This document shows positions 26,261-34,052 of a DNA stretch of 64,000 nt, in pieces. The stretch covers positions 62,001 to 126,000 of the forward strand of contig JAJDXE010000013.1 in assembly GCA_022825265.1 (NCBI GenBank), in the 5' to 3' direction. Numbering within the stretch: position 1 is the first letter of the stretch; each line of letters opens with the position of its first letter. The notes under the pieces were generated by a model that was given only the letters and a program-made list of their open reading frames with translations, ran no database searches and was not told where the DNA came from. A program made the translations under genes and the position numbers. Source of the stretch: Dehalococcoidia bacterium (GTDB lineage: Bacteria; Chloroflexota; Dehalococcoidia; Bin125).

Positions 26261-26999
26261 TAGCGTGCAGGCCACACTCCTTCTGAGTCGCCTCTTCCCA
26301 CCACCAACGGCCGGCCCGCTCATGCTCGCCGGGGTGCGTCGCCCGAGTACACGGTGCGCAGCCAATCGACTTGAACCCCTGGTCGTGAAGCGGGTTGTAG
26401 GGCACGCCGTAAGCCATGATCTGCTGCCACACCTGCGCCGAAGTCCAGTTGGCCAGCGGGTTGAACTTGACCAGTGGACGGTCCGCTCGGCCGAAACCCG
26501 GATCGAGCTGCACGACGGGAATCTCCGCTCGCGTCCCGGGCGACTGATCCCTGCGCTGACCAGTGATGTAGGCGTCGACTGATGCCAGCGCCCGACCCAG
26601 AGGCTCGACCTTGCGAATCCCGCAGCATTCGCCATGCCCATCAGTGCGGAAACTGAACAGCCCCTTCTCCCGGACCAGCGCCTCGACCGCGTCGGCCTGC
26701 GGCGAGTACGCCTCGATCGGAATGTCATAGTGTTCACGCACGCGCTCGATGAACTCGAGTGTCTCCGGATGCAGCCGACCCGTATCGAGGCTAAACACGC
26801 TGAACGACCGATTCAGCTTCCTCGCCTCTCTCGCCGCGAAGTCGACGAGCACCACATCCTCAGCGCCGCTGAACGAGATCGTCAGGTTGCCGAAGTGCGA
26901 TAGCGCCTCGGCGATGATGTCGGAGGGATGTGCGCTGGCCAGTCGCTCGGCTGTCGCCTCGATCTGTGTCGCGTCGAATGCACTGGTGGTCGTGGTCAT
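26226..26999 (-). CDS. cysH: Assimilatory adenylylsulfate (APS/PAPS) reductase
   Basis: A protein of 257 residues. It has the PP-loop-like motif SFSGAEDVV, the paired cysteines GECCGIRK (125-126) and GCAPCTR (214, 217), which together ligate a [4Fe-4S] cluster and mark the APS-reducing subtype, and the catalytic tail ECGLH (Cys 242). It reduces activated sulfate to sulfite. It is transcribed divergently from the Rrf2 regulator and lies at the edge of the cysteine locus. Confidence 0.95.
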   Translation of the reverse strand: MTTTTSAFDATQIEATAERLASAHPSDIIAEALSHFGNLTISFSGAEDVVLVDFAAREARKLNRSFSVFSLDTGRLHPETLEFIERVREHYDIPIEAYSPQADAVEALVREKGLFSFRTDGHGECCGIRKVEPLGRALASVDAYITGQRRDQSPGTRAEIPVVQLDPGFGRADRPLVKFNPLANWTSAQVWQQIMAYGVPYNPLHDQGFKSIGCAPCTRATHPGEHERAGRWWWEEATQKECGLHAINLGNPGDLEQ

Positions 27000-27052
27000 G
27001 GGGCTGCTCCAACGAACGGTCCGTGGTCCTGGTTGGCTGGCCGAAGGGAAAT

Positions 27053-27076
27053 GTTACTATTTCAGTCAAGATTATC
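27053..27076. promoter_or_regulatory. Candidate regulatory site between cysH and the Rrf2 gene
   Basis: The 117-bp divergent gap has an AT-rich patch at 27053-27076 (TTACTATTTCAGTCAAGATT) in an otherwise GC-rich region. On the minus strand it reads TTGACTGAAATAGTAA, resembling IscR/CymR-type Rrf2 operators. The site is centred 40-65 bp from each start codon. Confidence 0.4.
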
Positions 27077-27116
27077 CGCATCGCTTCAAACGCGATACGG
27101 CGGGGATGATTTCCAG

Positions 27117-27578
27117 ATGATGAAGCTGTCCTCTACCAGCGACTACGGGATTCGTGCCCTGGTCGACCTGGCCCAGCACGACGACGGCGCCCCGATTCCC
27201 TCGTCGGAGATCGCTGATCGTCAGGGGATCCCGCCCTCGCTCGCCGGCCAGGTGCTCGGACGTCTCCGGGCGGCAGGGTTCATCTCCTCCGCTCGTGGAG
27301 CACAGGGCGGACATCAACTAGCCATGGCCCCCGATGCCATCCGACTGGACCGCGTCGTCGAAGCGCTCGAAGGACCCTTAACCCTGGCCGCCTGCCTCGA
27401 ACGCGGCGCCCAAAACGGACGTGCCTCCGAGCGCTGTACCGGGGCGGCCGCGCAAGTCCGCCTCTGGGACGACGTGCGCGCCGCCATTCTGGACACCCTG
27501 GCCGACCGCTCAATCGCCGACCTGGCTGCGGAAACGGCCCTGATGGGATCACCGACCGGCGGTCGATACCACATCTAG
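27117..27578 (+). CDS. Rrf2-family transcriptional regulator
   Basis: A protein of 153 residues from ATG 27117. Upstream in-frame sequence does not look like protein. It has the Rrf2 winged helix: MMKLSSTSDYGIRALVDLA, IPSSEIADRQGIPPSLAGQVL, GAQGGHQLA. The cluster-ligand region keeps a cysteine in AACLERG and another in SERCTG, so Fe-S or thiol sensing is possible, but the canonical C-x5-C-x6-C spacing is not obvious. Like CymR it probably controls cysteine biosynthesis genes; cysK follows 9 bp downstream. Confidence 0.88.
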   Translation: MMKLSSTSDYGIRALVDLAQHDDGAPIPSSEIADRQGIPPSLAGQVLGRLRAAGFISSARGAQGGHQLAMAPDAIRLDRVVEALEGPLTLAACLERGAQNGRASERCTGAAAQVRLWDDVRAAILDTLADRSIADLAAETALMGSPTGGRYHI

Positions 27579-27587
27579 ACCAACGAC

Positions 27588-28574
27588 TTGACCGCCAACC
27601 TGGACGAGACGAACGCCACCTTGACCTTGACGCGACCGCAGCTGGCAGATTCCGTGCTTGATCTCATCGGCGCAACGCCGATGGTCACGCTGTCTCGCAT
27701 CGTGCCGGAGGGCGCAGCCGAGGTGGTTGCCAAAATGGAGTCGCTCAATCCTGGCGGTTCCGTCAAGGACCGGATCGCCAAGTCGATGATCGAGGACGCG
27801 GAGTGCAGCGGCGCCTTGCGGGCGGGGGATGTGATCGTCGAGCCCACCTCAGGCAATACGGGAGTCGGACTGGCATTGGTCGCCGCGGTCAAGGGCTATC
27901 GACTGATCCTGACCATGCCCGAAGACATGTCGCACGAACGTCGCCGGCTGCTGGAGCGGTTCGGTGCAGAAGTCGTGTTGACGCCGGCCATCGAGGGCAT
28001 GACCGGCGCGGTCTTCGCAGCGGAAGAGTTGGCCTCAGAAGATGGCTACTTCATGCCCCAGCAGTTTCAGAATCTTTCCAATCCTGAGATCCACCGGCGC
28101 ACAACCGCCCTGGAAATCTGGTCGGGCCTGGAAGGCCGGGAGATGGCCGATGGTGAGCGCCTGCACGCCTTCGTCACCGGAGTAGGCACTGGTGGCACGA
28201 TCACCGGCGTCGGAGAAGTGCTCCGCGATCGCAAGCCGGGCCTGACCGTCACCGCGGTCGAACCCGAGCGCTCCCCCGTGCTGCAGGGCGGACGATTCTC
28301 CGTCCACGCCATTCAGGGCATCGGTGCATCATTCGTCCCGGGTGTGCTGAACCGCGAGGTGTATGACGAGGTCATCGGGGTCTCCGATCGCGACGCCGAG
28401 CAGATGATGCTTCGGCTCACGCGTGAAGAAGGCATCTTGTGTGGAATTTCATCGGGAGCGAACGTATACGCGGCGAACATCGTCGCCAGGCGTCTCGGTC
28501 CCGGTTGTCGTGTCGTGACCACCATCTGCGACACGGGAGAGCGGTACCTGTCAATGCCGCTCTCTGACAGCTAA
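27588..28574 (+). CDS. cysK: Cysteine synthase (O-acetylserine sulfhydrylase type)
   Basis: A protein of 328 residues from TTG 27588. The PLP lysine is in GGSVKDRIA, the substrate loop is PTSGNTGVGLA and the phosphate cradle is TGVGTGGTITG. The C-terminal CDTGERYLS is typical of O-acetylserine sulfhydrylases. A second, CysM-like synthase lies at 30122. It is co-directional with the Rrf2 gene and the carrier/E1 gene. Confidence 0.92.
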   Translation: MTANLDETNATLTLTRPQLADSVLDLIGATPMVTLSRIVPEGAAEVVAKMESLNPGGSVKDRIAKSMIEDAECSGALRAGDVIVEPTSGNTGVGLALVAAVKGYRLILTMPEDMSHERRRLLERFGAEVVLTPAIEGMTGAVFAAEELASEDGYFMPQQFQNLSNPEIHRRTTALEIWSGLEGREMADGERLHAFVTGVGTGGTITGVGEVLRDRKPGLTVTAVEPERSPVLQGGRFSVHAIQGIGASFVPGVLNREVYDEVIGVSDRDAEQMMLRLTREEGILCGISSGANVYAANIVARRLGPGCRVVTTICDTGERYLSMPLSDS

Positions 28575-28615
28575 GCGAGCCGACGAACAAGCTGAGAGGC
28601 TGAGAGGACAAGCCC

Positions 28616-29713
28616 ATGAGCGTGAAGGTCTACATCCCAACGCCGTTCCGGAAGATCACCGGCAACCGCACCTTCGTCGATGCCGACGGGATCGACGTCA
28701 ACGGCGTGCTGCGCGATCTCGATCAGCGCTTCCCCGGTTTCGGCGAGATGGTCTTCGACGGCGAGCAGGAACTGCTCGAACACGTCAACGTCTACGTCAA
28801 CAACCACGAGATCACCTCGCTCGAAGGCCCCCAGACGCCGGTCGCCGACGGTGACGAACTCGCTGTCATACCGGCCATCGCCGGCGGCGCTGGTCCAACC
28901 CCGACTGTCATGACGCCCGAGATGGTCGAGCGCTACTCGCGCCACCTGATCATGGACCAGGTCGGCCCGCTCGGCCAGCGCAAGCTGATCGACGGCAAGA
29001 TTCTCGCCGTCGGCGCCGGAGGTCTCGGTTCCCCCGTCCTCGTCTACCTCGCCGCCGCGGGCATCGGCACCATCGGCATCGCCGACTTCGATGTCGTCGA
29101 CCGCTCCAACCTCCAGCGACAGATCATCCACGGCACCTCCGACATCGGACGGATGAAGGTCGACTCGGCCAAGGATCGGATTCTCGACATGAATCCGAAC
29201 ATCAACGTGGTCACCCACACCTCGCCGCTGACATCCGACAACGCGATGGAGATCATCCCCGAGTACGACGTGATCATCAACGGAGCCGACAACTTCGCCA
29301 CCCGTTACCTGGTCAACGACGCCGCATTCCTCGCCGAGAAGATCCTCGTCGATGGCTCGATCTTCCTCTTCGAGGGCCAGGTCACGACCTTCTTCCCCGG
29401 CGAGGGCTGCTACCGCTGCCTCTACCCGTCGCCGCCGCCTCCGGGCATGGTTCCGTCCTGCTCCGAGGCCGGCGTGCTCGGCGTACTGCCCGGCACCGTC
29501 GGAGCGATCCAGGCGACCGAGGCGATCAAAGTCCTGCTTGAGCAGGGCGAGCCGCTCAAGAACCGCCTGTTGCTCTACGACGCCCTGGCCATGGACTTCC
29601 GCACCGTCAAGATCCGCCGAGACCCGGGCTGTCCGCTCTGCGGTGACGCCCCAACGGTGACCGAACTCATCGACTACGAAGAGTTCTGCGGCTCACCCTT
29701 CCACGAGAACTAG
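28616..29713 (+). CDS. Fusion of a ubiquitin-like sulfur carrier (MoaD/ThiS type) with a ThiF/MoeB-type E1 enzyme
   Basis: A protein of 365 residues. Residues 1-91 are a MoaD/CysO-like beta-grasp protein ending PAIAGG (Gly 90-91). It is followed without a stop by a short linker (AGPTPTV) and an adenylyltransferase. The latter has SRHLIMDQVG, nucleotide loop GAGGLGSP (133-140), RSNLQRQIIHG, NGADNFATRY, zinc-ligand pairs CYRC and CPLC, and the PSCSEAGVLG segment. E1 proteins of this type adenylate the carrier's C-terminal Gly for thiocarboxylate formation. Here the carrier's Gly-Gly is internal, so it would have to be released by proteolysis or be a vestigial docking domain while the free carrier at 29844 is the substrate. 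Confidence 0.92.
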   Translation: MSVKVYIPTPFRKITGNRTFVDADGIDVNGVLRDLDQRFPGFGEMVFDGEQELLEHVNVYVNNHEITSLEGPQTPVADGDELAVIPAIAGGAGPTPTVMTPEMVERYSRHLIMDQVGPLGQRKLIDGKILAVGAGGLGSPVLVYLAAAGIGTIGIADFDVVDRSNLQRQIIHGTSDIGRMKVDSAKDRILDMNPNINVVTHTSPLTSDNAMEIIPEYDVIINGADNFATRYLVNDAAFLAEKILVDGSIFLFEGQVTTFFPGEGCYRCLYPSPPPPGMVPSCSEAGVLGVLPGTVGAIQATEAIKVLLEQGEPLKNRLLLYDALAMDFRTVKIRRDPGCPLCGDAPTVTELIDYEEFCGSPFHEN

Positions 29714-29714
29714 T

Positions 29715-29775
29715 CCCCTCAGGGAGAGAAGCCAGCAGAACTCCATCCCCCTGGGAGAGAAGCCAACAAAACTCC
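29715..29775 (+). repeat. Tandem duplication of a ~31-bp intergenic unit
   Basis: The unit (C-rich start, GGGAGAGAAGCCA, then ACTCCA) occurs twice in a row from about 29715 and 29746 with three or four differences. It leads into the palindromic element at 29776. Confidence 0.6.
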
Positions 29776-29817
29776 ACTCTCCCCCCTCTGGGGGGAGATG
29801 CCGAAGGCAGAGGGGGG
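29776..29817. repeat. REP-like palindromic element (copy A)
   Basis: A CTCTCCCCCC/GGGGGGAGA hairpin is followed by GATGCCGAAGGCAGAGG and a G run. Near-identical units lie at 31143-31187 and 32128-32168, and in reverse orientation at 51548-51588. Copies fall only in gaps between genes. Confidence 0.85.
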
Positions 29818-29843
29818 CGGCCCCCAGCGAGAGGAAGCAACAT

Positions 29844-30122
29844 ATGGCAGTTGAAGTCCGAGTCCCCTCCATGCTGCAGAAGTTCACCGACGGCGAAAAG
29901 AAGGTACAACTGGAATCCGCCAACGTCGGCGAACTGCTGACCACGCTGGAAACCTCCTACCCCGGCATCGGTCACCAGTTGCTCGAGGACGGCGAACTCC
30001 GCCGCTTCGTCAACATCTACCTCAACGACGAAGACATCCGCTTCCTCGACGGCATGGACACCTCCCTCGCCGACGGCGACGTCCTCGCGATCCTCCCTGC
30101 ACTCGCCGGAGGCCACCGCTGA
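29844..30122 (+). CDS. cysO: Ubiquitin-like sulfur carrier protein with Gly-Gly-His-Arg tail (CysO/ThiS-like)
   Basis: A protein of 92 residues from ATG 29844 with GAGAGGAA upstream. It has the beta-grasp pattern VEVRVPSMLQKFTDG ... LADGDVLAILPALAGG, with Gly 89-90 then His-Arg. In the Mycobacterium CysO system the carrier ends at Gly-Gly; in quinolobactin-type systems a two-residue extension is removed by a JAMM peptidase. This carrier should need the same step, and a JAMM gene lies at 33536. The TGA stop overlaps the ATG of cysM, so carrier and synthase are translationally coupled, the classic cysO-cysM order. Confidence 0.9.
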   Translation: MAVEVRVPSMLQKFTDGEKKVQLESANVGELLTTLETSYPGIGHQLLEDGELRRFVNIYLNDEDIRFLDGMDTSLADGDVLAILPALAGGHR

Positions 30123-31081
30123 TGGTGACCGCCGCTCCGGTCCGTTACCAGTCGCTGCTTGACACGATCGGCGACACCCCGCTCGTCCGCTTGCAGCGGA
30201 TGTCGCCCAACCCCGATGTCGCGATCTGGGTCAAGCTCGAAGGCCAGAACCCGACCGGTTCGGTCAAGGACCGGATCGCCCGGGCGATGATCAACGCGGC
30301 CCACGCCGATGGCTCACTCAAGCCCGGCCAGACCATCCTCGAACCAACCTCCGGCAATACCGGACTCTCGATCGCGCTGATGGGCAGACTCACCGGACAT
30401 CCCGTGCGCTGCGTGATGCCCGAATCGGTCTCCGTTGAGCGCCGAGACCTGCTCTCCTTCTTCGGAGCCGAGGTCGTCCTCTCACCGGGCGAGACCGGCT
30501 CCAACGGCGCGGTACGGATGGCCAAAGAGATGTACGAGGCCGATCCCTCGGTCTTCATGCCCATGCAGTACGAAAACGCCGCCAACCCCGGCGCCCACTA
30601 CGAGACCACCGGACCCGAAATCTACCGAGACTGCCCCGAGATCACCCACTTCGTCGCCGGACTCGGCACCGGCGGCACGCTGACCGGCGTCGGACGCTAC
30701 CTCAAAGAGCAGAACCCCGACATCAAGATCATCGCCGCCGCACCCCATCCTGGCGATCTCGTCCAGGGCCTCCGCTCGCTCGACGAGGGCTACATCCCGC
30801 CCGTCCTTGACGAGTCCGTGCTAGATGCCCGAATCATGGTCGACTCCCGAACCTCGTTCGCCGTCGTCAAGCGCCTGCTCGAAGAAGAAGGCATCTTCGC
30901 TGGCATCTCCTGCGGCGCTGCGATCCGAGCCGCCCAGCGAGCCGCCGAACGGCTCGACACCGGCAACATCGTCGTCCTCCTCGCCGACGGCGGCTGGAAG
31001 TACCTCTCCACCGGCCTCTGGAACCGAGACTACGAAGACATCGCCGGAGACGAAGAAATCGAAGGCAAAATCTGGTGGTGA
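30122..31081 (+). CDS. cysM: CysM-type cysteine synthase (likely O-phosphoserine sulfhydrylase using carrier thiocarboxylate)
   Basis: A protein of 319 residues. The PLP lysine is K49 in PTGSVKDRIA, the substrate loop is PTSGNTGLSIA and the cofactor cradle is GLGTGGTLTG. The C-terminal DGGWKYLSTGLW matches the mycobacterial CysM tail (GWKYLSTG), which marks the enzymes that accept sulfur from a CysO-type carrier. It follows the carrier gene with a one-base overlap. Assignment of O-phosphoserine as substrate is by family and context. Confidence 0.92.
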   Translation: MVTAAPVRYQSLLDTIGDTPLVRLQRMSPNPDVAIWVKLEGQNPTGSVKDRIARAMINAAHADGSLKPGQTILEPTSGNTGLSIALMGRLTGHPVRCVMPESVSVERRDLLSFFGAEVVLSPGETGSNGAVRMAKEMYEADPSVFMPMQYENAANPGAHYETTGPEIYRDCPEITHFVAGLGTGGTLTGVGRYLKEQNPDIKIIAAAPHPGDLVQGLRSLDEGYIPPVLDESVLDARIMVDSRTSFAVVKRLLEEEGIFAGISCGAAIRAAQRAAERLDTGNIVVLLADGGWKYLSTGLWNRDYEDIAGDEEIEGKIWW

Positions 31082-31101
31082 GCTTCAAGACATCTCAGTC
31101 C

Positions 31102-31132
31102 CTTTCTCCCCCCTTGAGGGAGGAGATGCCGA
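31102..31132. repeat. REP-like palindromic element (partial copy B1)
   Basis: A CTCCCCCCTTGAGGGAGGAG hairpin ends in GATGCCGA and lacks the GGCAGAGG tail. It lies immediately upstream of the full copy at 31143. Confidence 0.75.
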
Positions 31133-31142
31133 GTAACCACTC

Positions 31143-31187
31143 ACTCTCCCCCCTTGAGGGGGGAGATGCCGAAGGCAGAGGGGGGTG
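31143..31187. repeat. REP-like palindromic element (full copy B2)
   Basis: The hairpin CTCTCCCCCCTTGAGGGGGG is followed by GATGCCGAAGGCAGAGG and a G run. It matches copies A and C2 almost base for base and ends about 55 bp before the sulfurtransferase start. Confidence 0.85.
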
Positions 31188-31241
31188 AAAACGCCCCGCC
31201 GACCACAACCCCACTACCGCTCCACTGAAAGGAACCCCAAC

Positions 31242-32087
31242 ATGGCAGACTACGCACACCCCGAGAAGCTCGTCTCAACCGACTGGGTCGCCGACAACCT
31301 CGACAATCCGAACGTCGTCCTGATCGAGGTTGACGTCGATACTTCCGCGTACGACGAAGGCCACCCGCCGGGCGCCGTCGCCTGGAACTGGACCTCACAG
31401 CTCCAGGACCAGGTCTCCCGAGATGTCGCCTCCCGCGAGGTCGTCACCAACCTGCTGCGCAGCGCCGGCGCCAACGACGACTCCCAGATCGTTCTCTTCG
31501 GCGACAACAACAACTGGTTCGCTGCCTATGCTCTCTGGATGCTCGAGCTCTACGGCGTCACCAACACCGCCCTGATGGACGGAGGCCGGATTAAGTGGGA
31601 GGCCGAGGGCCGCGCCACCACGACCGACGCTCCCGCAGCAGCCTCGGGGAACATCGCCGTCGCCGAGCGCGACGAAGCCCTCCGAGCCAAGCTGCCCGAC
31701 GTGCTCGCACACGTCGAGGCCGGCGGCCAACTCGTTGACGTCCGCTCCCCGGACGAGTTCAACGGCGTGATCATGGCCCCGCCGGGCCTGCCCGAGACCG
31801 CCCAGCGCAAGGGCCACGTCCCCGGCGCTTCCAACATCCCCTGGGCCACCGCCGTCGCCGAGGACGCCACCTTCAAGTCGGCCGACGAGCTCAGTGAGAT
31901 CTACCAGTCTCAGGGCATCACCGGCGACCAGCCCGTGATCGCCTACTGCCGAATCGGCGAGCGCTCCTCCCACAGCTGGTTCGCGCTCCGTTACCTCCTC
32001 GGCATCGACAACACCTCGAACTACGACGGCTCCTGGACCGAATACGGTTCAGTCGTCGGCGTCCCCATCGACAACCCCTCTGCGTAA
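31242..32087 (+). CDS. Thiosulfate sulfurtransferase (two-rhodanese, CysA2/SseA-like)
   Basis: A protein of 281 residues from ATG 31242 with GAAAGG upstream. There are two rhodanese domains. The N-terminal one has Asp/Asn in place of the active cysteine (LFGDNNNW) and is structural. The C-terminal one has Cys 236 in AYCRIGERSSHSWF, matching the mycobacterial CysA2/SseA loop. It can supply persulfide sulfur to a carrier thiocarboxylate or to the E1, which fits its place just after cysM. Confidence 0.93.
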   Translation: MADYAHPEKLVSTDWVADNLDNPNVVLIEVDVDTSAYDEGHPPGAVAWNWTSQLQDQVSRDVASREVVTNLLRSAGANDDSQIVLFGDNNNWFAAYALWMLELYGVTNTALMDGGRIKWEAEGRATTTDAPAAASGNIAVAERDEALRAKLPDVLAHVEAGGQLVDVRSPDEFNGVIMAPPGLPETAQRKGHVPGASNIPWATAVAEDATFKSADELSEIYQSQGITGDQPVIAYCRIGERSSHSWFALRYLLGIDNTSNYDGSWTEYGSVVGVPIDNPSA

Positions 32088-32090
32088 GGA

Positions 32091-32117
32091 CCTCCCCCCT
32101 CTAGGGGGAGACGCCGA
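32091..32117. repeat. REP-like palindromic element (partial copy C1)
   Basis: A CTCCCCCCTCTAGGGGGAGA hairpin ends in CGCCGA, immediately after the sulfurtransferase stop. It forms a pair with the full copy at 32128, the same short-plus-full arrangement as at 31102/31143. Confidence 0.75.
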
Positions 32118-32127
32118 TCAGTCTCTT

Positions 32128-32168
32128 CTCTCCCCCTCTGAGGGGGAGATGCCGAAGGCAGAGAGGGT
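32128..32168. repeat. REP-like palindromic element (full copy C2)
   Basis: The hairpin CTCTCCCCCTCTGAGGGGG is followed by GATGCCGAAGGCAGAG. Its terminal GAGAGG lies five to six bases before the GTG start at 32172 and would act as that gene's Shine-Dalgarno. Confidence 0.8.
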
Positions 32169-32171
32169 AAC

Positions 32172-32564
32172 GTGCCCGCCGATCACGTCTGGAAACGCAC
32201 CGTCGCCCGAGCCGTCAACTCGGGCGACCCCTCCGCCCTGCCCGTCCACTTCCACGCCGCCGTGCTCACCCGCTACACCGACGCCGGCGCAAAGATCCTG
32301 CGCACCAACACCGTCGGACGCCTGCTCCAACCGGGCAAAGCCGTCATCGACTTCGGCATCGTCAGGGACGACACCGTCATCCACCTCCGCTTCGGCGACA
32401 TCGGCACGCTCATTCCTGAAACAGAACGAGATCACTGGCTGGATCATCTGATCGCCCCCGAAGCCAGCCGACCCTACCTGCAAATGACGCTCCAACCCGG
32501 CGCTTGCCACGACGACGGCGATCTGCGCGAGTGGACGCCGCCCGAACTCCCGCCGAACGTGTAG
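32172..32564 (+). CDS. Conserved-looking small protein of unknown function in the sulfur locus
   Basis: A protein of 130 residues from GTG 32172. Alternating strands and turns (TYTDAGAKILRTNTVGRLL-like, KAVIDFGIVRDDTVIHLRFGDI) suggest a compact beta-rich fold; the second half is acidic with a Pro-rich end. I do not recognise the family. Its Shine-Dalgarno appears to be donated by the adjacent palindromic repeat. Position after the sulfurtransferase suggests a link to sulfur metabolism, but nothing in the sequence shows it. Confidence 0.6.
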   Translation: MPADHVWKRTVARAVNSGDPSALPVHFHAAVLTRYTDAGAKILRTNTVGRLLQPGKAVIDFGIVRDDTVIHLRFGDIGTLIPETERDHWLDHLIAPEASRPYLQMTLQPGACHDDGDLREWTPPELPPNV

Positions 32565-32909
32565 AATAACTGTGCGAGTGACCGCGGCAAGATACGGCGA
32601 GCCAAACGAAAGGATGTAGCGGACGCGGCAAGCGCAAGCTCTCGTGAGCTTCCCTTCCTCACCTGCTGGTTCCTGCACCATTACGCCCATGTCCTTGCTC
32701 TCAAACAAAACTGAAAACTCCCGAAAGAACTCGAATTGCCTTCGACATAACACGGAAGAACCCGAACAGATCCGATCAAACCCGATCAAATCCGATCGCT
32801 CCCCAGCACGATCATCAGCTCTCAGCGCAAGATCGCGCCGCCGCCGCCAGGATTCCCCTTTTTTCCGAGTCCGCGCCCGCTCCAACATCTGTCATAACGA
32901 GGCGCGCTG
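32565..32909 (+). other. 345-bp intergenic region upstream of the MT-A70 gene
   Basis: No coding frame of note lies here. Base composition is clearly more AT-rich in the middle (32700-32780) than the surroundings. It contains the GATC cluster listed separately, a T run near 32860 and no palindromic REP element, unlike the other gaps in this locus. It probably holds the methyltransferase promoter. Confidence 0.6.
32769..32834 (+). promoter_or_regulatory. Cluster of six GATC sites with a 10-bp tandem repeat
   Basis: GATC occurs at 32769, 32774, 32784, 32794, 32810 and 32831. Three of these sit in a 10-bp tandem unit (CCGATCAAA). The cluster lies 75-140 bp upstream of an adenine methyltransferase gene, so methylation-sensitive autoregulation is possible. 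Whether that enzyme methylates GATC is unknown. Confidence 0.4.
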
Positions 32910-33539
32910 ATGTCGGAGAAGTTCCCACCACTGCCCACCCCCGACTCCGGCCAGCGCTACGCCGTCATCTACGCCGACCCGCCCTGGGACTACAAGGGAC
33001 AACTCCAACACGCCGGACCAGGCAGCGGCGACTCCGGCGGAGCCGTTCGCCACTATCCAACCGTCCAACTCAGCGACCTAATCGAACTCGACGTCTCTTC
33101 CATCGCGGCCGCCGATTCCCTGCTCTTCATGTGGGCAACCTCTCCCCACCTCGACCAGGCGATCGACCTCGGCAAAGCCTGGGGCTTCGCCTGGGCGACC
33201 GTCGCCTTCGTCTGGGACAAGCAGCGAGTCAACCCTGGCTTTTACACGATGTCCCAGTGCGAACTCTGCCTGGTCTTCAAGCGCGGCCGCATTCCCGCCC
33301 CCCGTGGCGCGCGCAATGTCCGACAACTCGTCTCCGAGCGACGCGCCGAACATTCCCGCAAACCGATCGAAGTCAGGCGTAGGATCGAGGAGATGTTCCC
33401 GCGCCAACGCAAGATTGAACTTTTCGCCCGCGACGCCGACATTCACGGTTGGGACACTTGGGGCGCGGACATTCCCCATCCCCAGACCGAGCGAACATTC
33501 TGGGAAAAGCAGGAACAGTGGGAGGCGGCCGGAACATGA
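32910..33539 (+). CDS. MT-A70 family adenine N6-methyltransferase
   Basis: A protein of 209 residues. The catalytic motif is ADPPWDY (DPPW), with AdoMet-binding residues in LFMWATSPHLDQAIDL and the C-terminal KIELFARD motif, the order typical of MT-A70 enzymes. These occur on prophages and as orphan DNA or RNA adenine methylases. No restriction enzyme is adjacent. Its TGA overlaps the ATG of the JAMM gene (ATGA), coupling it to a sulfur-carrier peptidase, which is an odd pairing. Confidence 0.9.
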   Translation: MSEKFPPLPTPDSGQRYAVIYADPPWDYKGQLQHAGPGSGDSGGAVRHYPTVQLSDLIELDVSSIAAADSLLFMWATSPHLDQAIDLGKAWGFAWATVAFVWDKQRVNPGFYTMSQCELCLVFKRGRIPAPRGARNVRQLVSERRAEHSRKPIEVRRRIEEMFPRQRKIELFARDADIHGWDTWGADIPHPQTERTFWEKQEQWEAAGT

Positions 33540-34042
33540 GCCTCGAGTTGCCGCAGGTCTTGATCGACGAAATGATCGCCCACTCGCGCACAGACCTGCC
33601 CAACGAGTGCTGCGGCGTCATCGGACGCGCATCCGACGGCGCGCTGACCCTCTGGCGCGCCACCAACGACCAGGCCTCGCCCTGGCGATTCAACATCCCG
33701 CCGCAACAGCTCCTCCATCTCTACAACGCCATCGACGACGCCGACGGCGACCTGCTCGTCATCTACCACTCCCACGTCGCCTCCGAAGCCCGACCATCAC
33801 CGACCGACCTCAACATCGCCCGCCTGCACAAGGGCGCGACCGAGTGGCCCTACTGGGTCCTCGTCTCCCTGGCCGAAGAGCCACCCTCGGTCAGAGCCTG
33901 GCGAATCGATGACGGCGACGAGCCCGACACGGTCAAGGCGGCAGAGATCGAGCTGGCAATCACGACCGGCGAAGCCGAACGCAAGCAGCTCGAAATGGTC
34001 GAAGTGGGCGGCCGGCCCCGAGTGCGGGAGTCAGAGTTGTGA
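33536..34042 (+). CDS. JAMM/MPN+ metallopeptidase (Mec+-like, carrier-protein processing)
   Basis: A protein of 168 residues from ATG 33536, overlapping the upstream stop. It has the full JAMM zinc signature: Glu 24 in LPNECCGVIG and HSH-x7-S-x2-D at 78-91 (YHSHVASEARPSPTD). Prokaryotic members cleave after the Gly-Gly of ubiquitin-like sulfur carriers; Mec+ releases cysteine from CysO, and QbsD trims a carrier tail. The two carriers in this locus, one ending Gly-Gly-His-Arg and one fused to E1, are the likely substrates. Confidence 0.92.
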   Translation: MSLELPQVLIDEMIAHSRTDLPNECCGVIGRASDGALTLWRATNDQASPWRFNIPPQQLLHLYNAIDDADGDLLVIYHSHVASEARPSPTDLNIARLHKGATEWPYWVLVSLAEEPPSVRAWRIDDGDEPDTVKAAEIELAITTGEAERKQLEMVEVGGRPRVRESEL

Positions 34043-34052
34043 AGGGGTTGTA

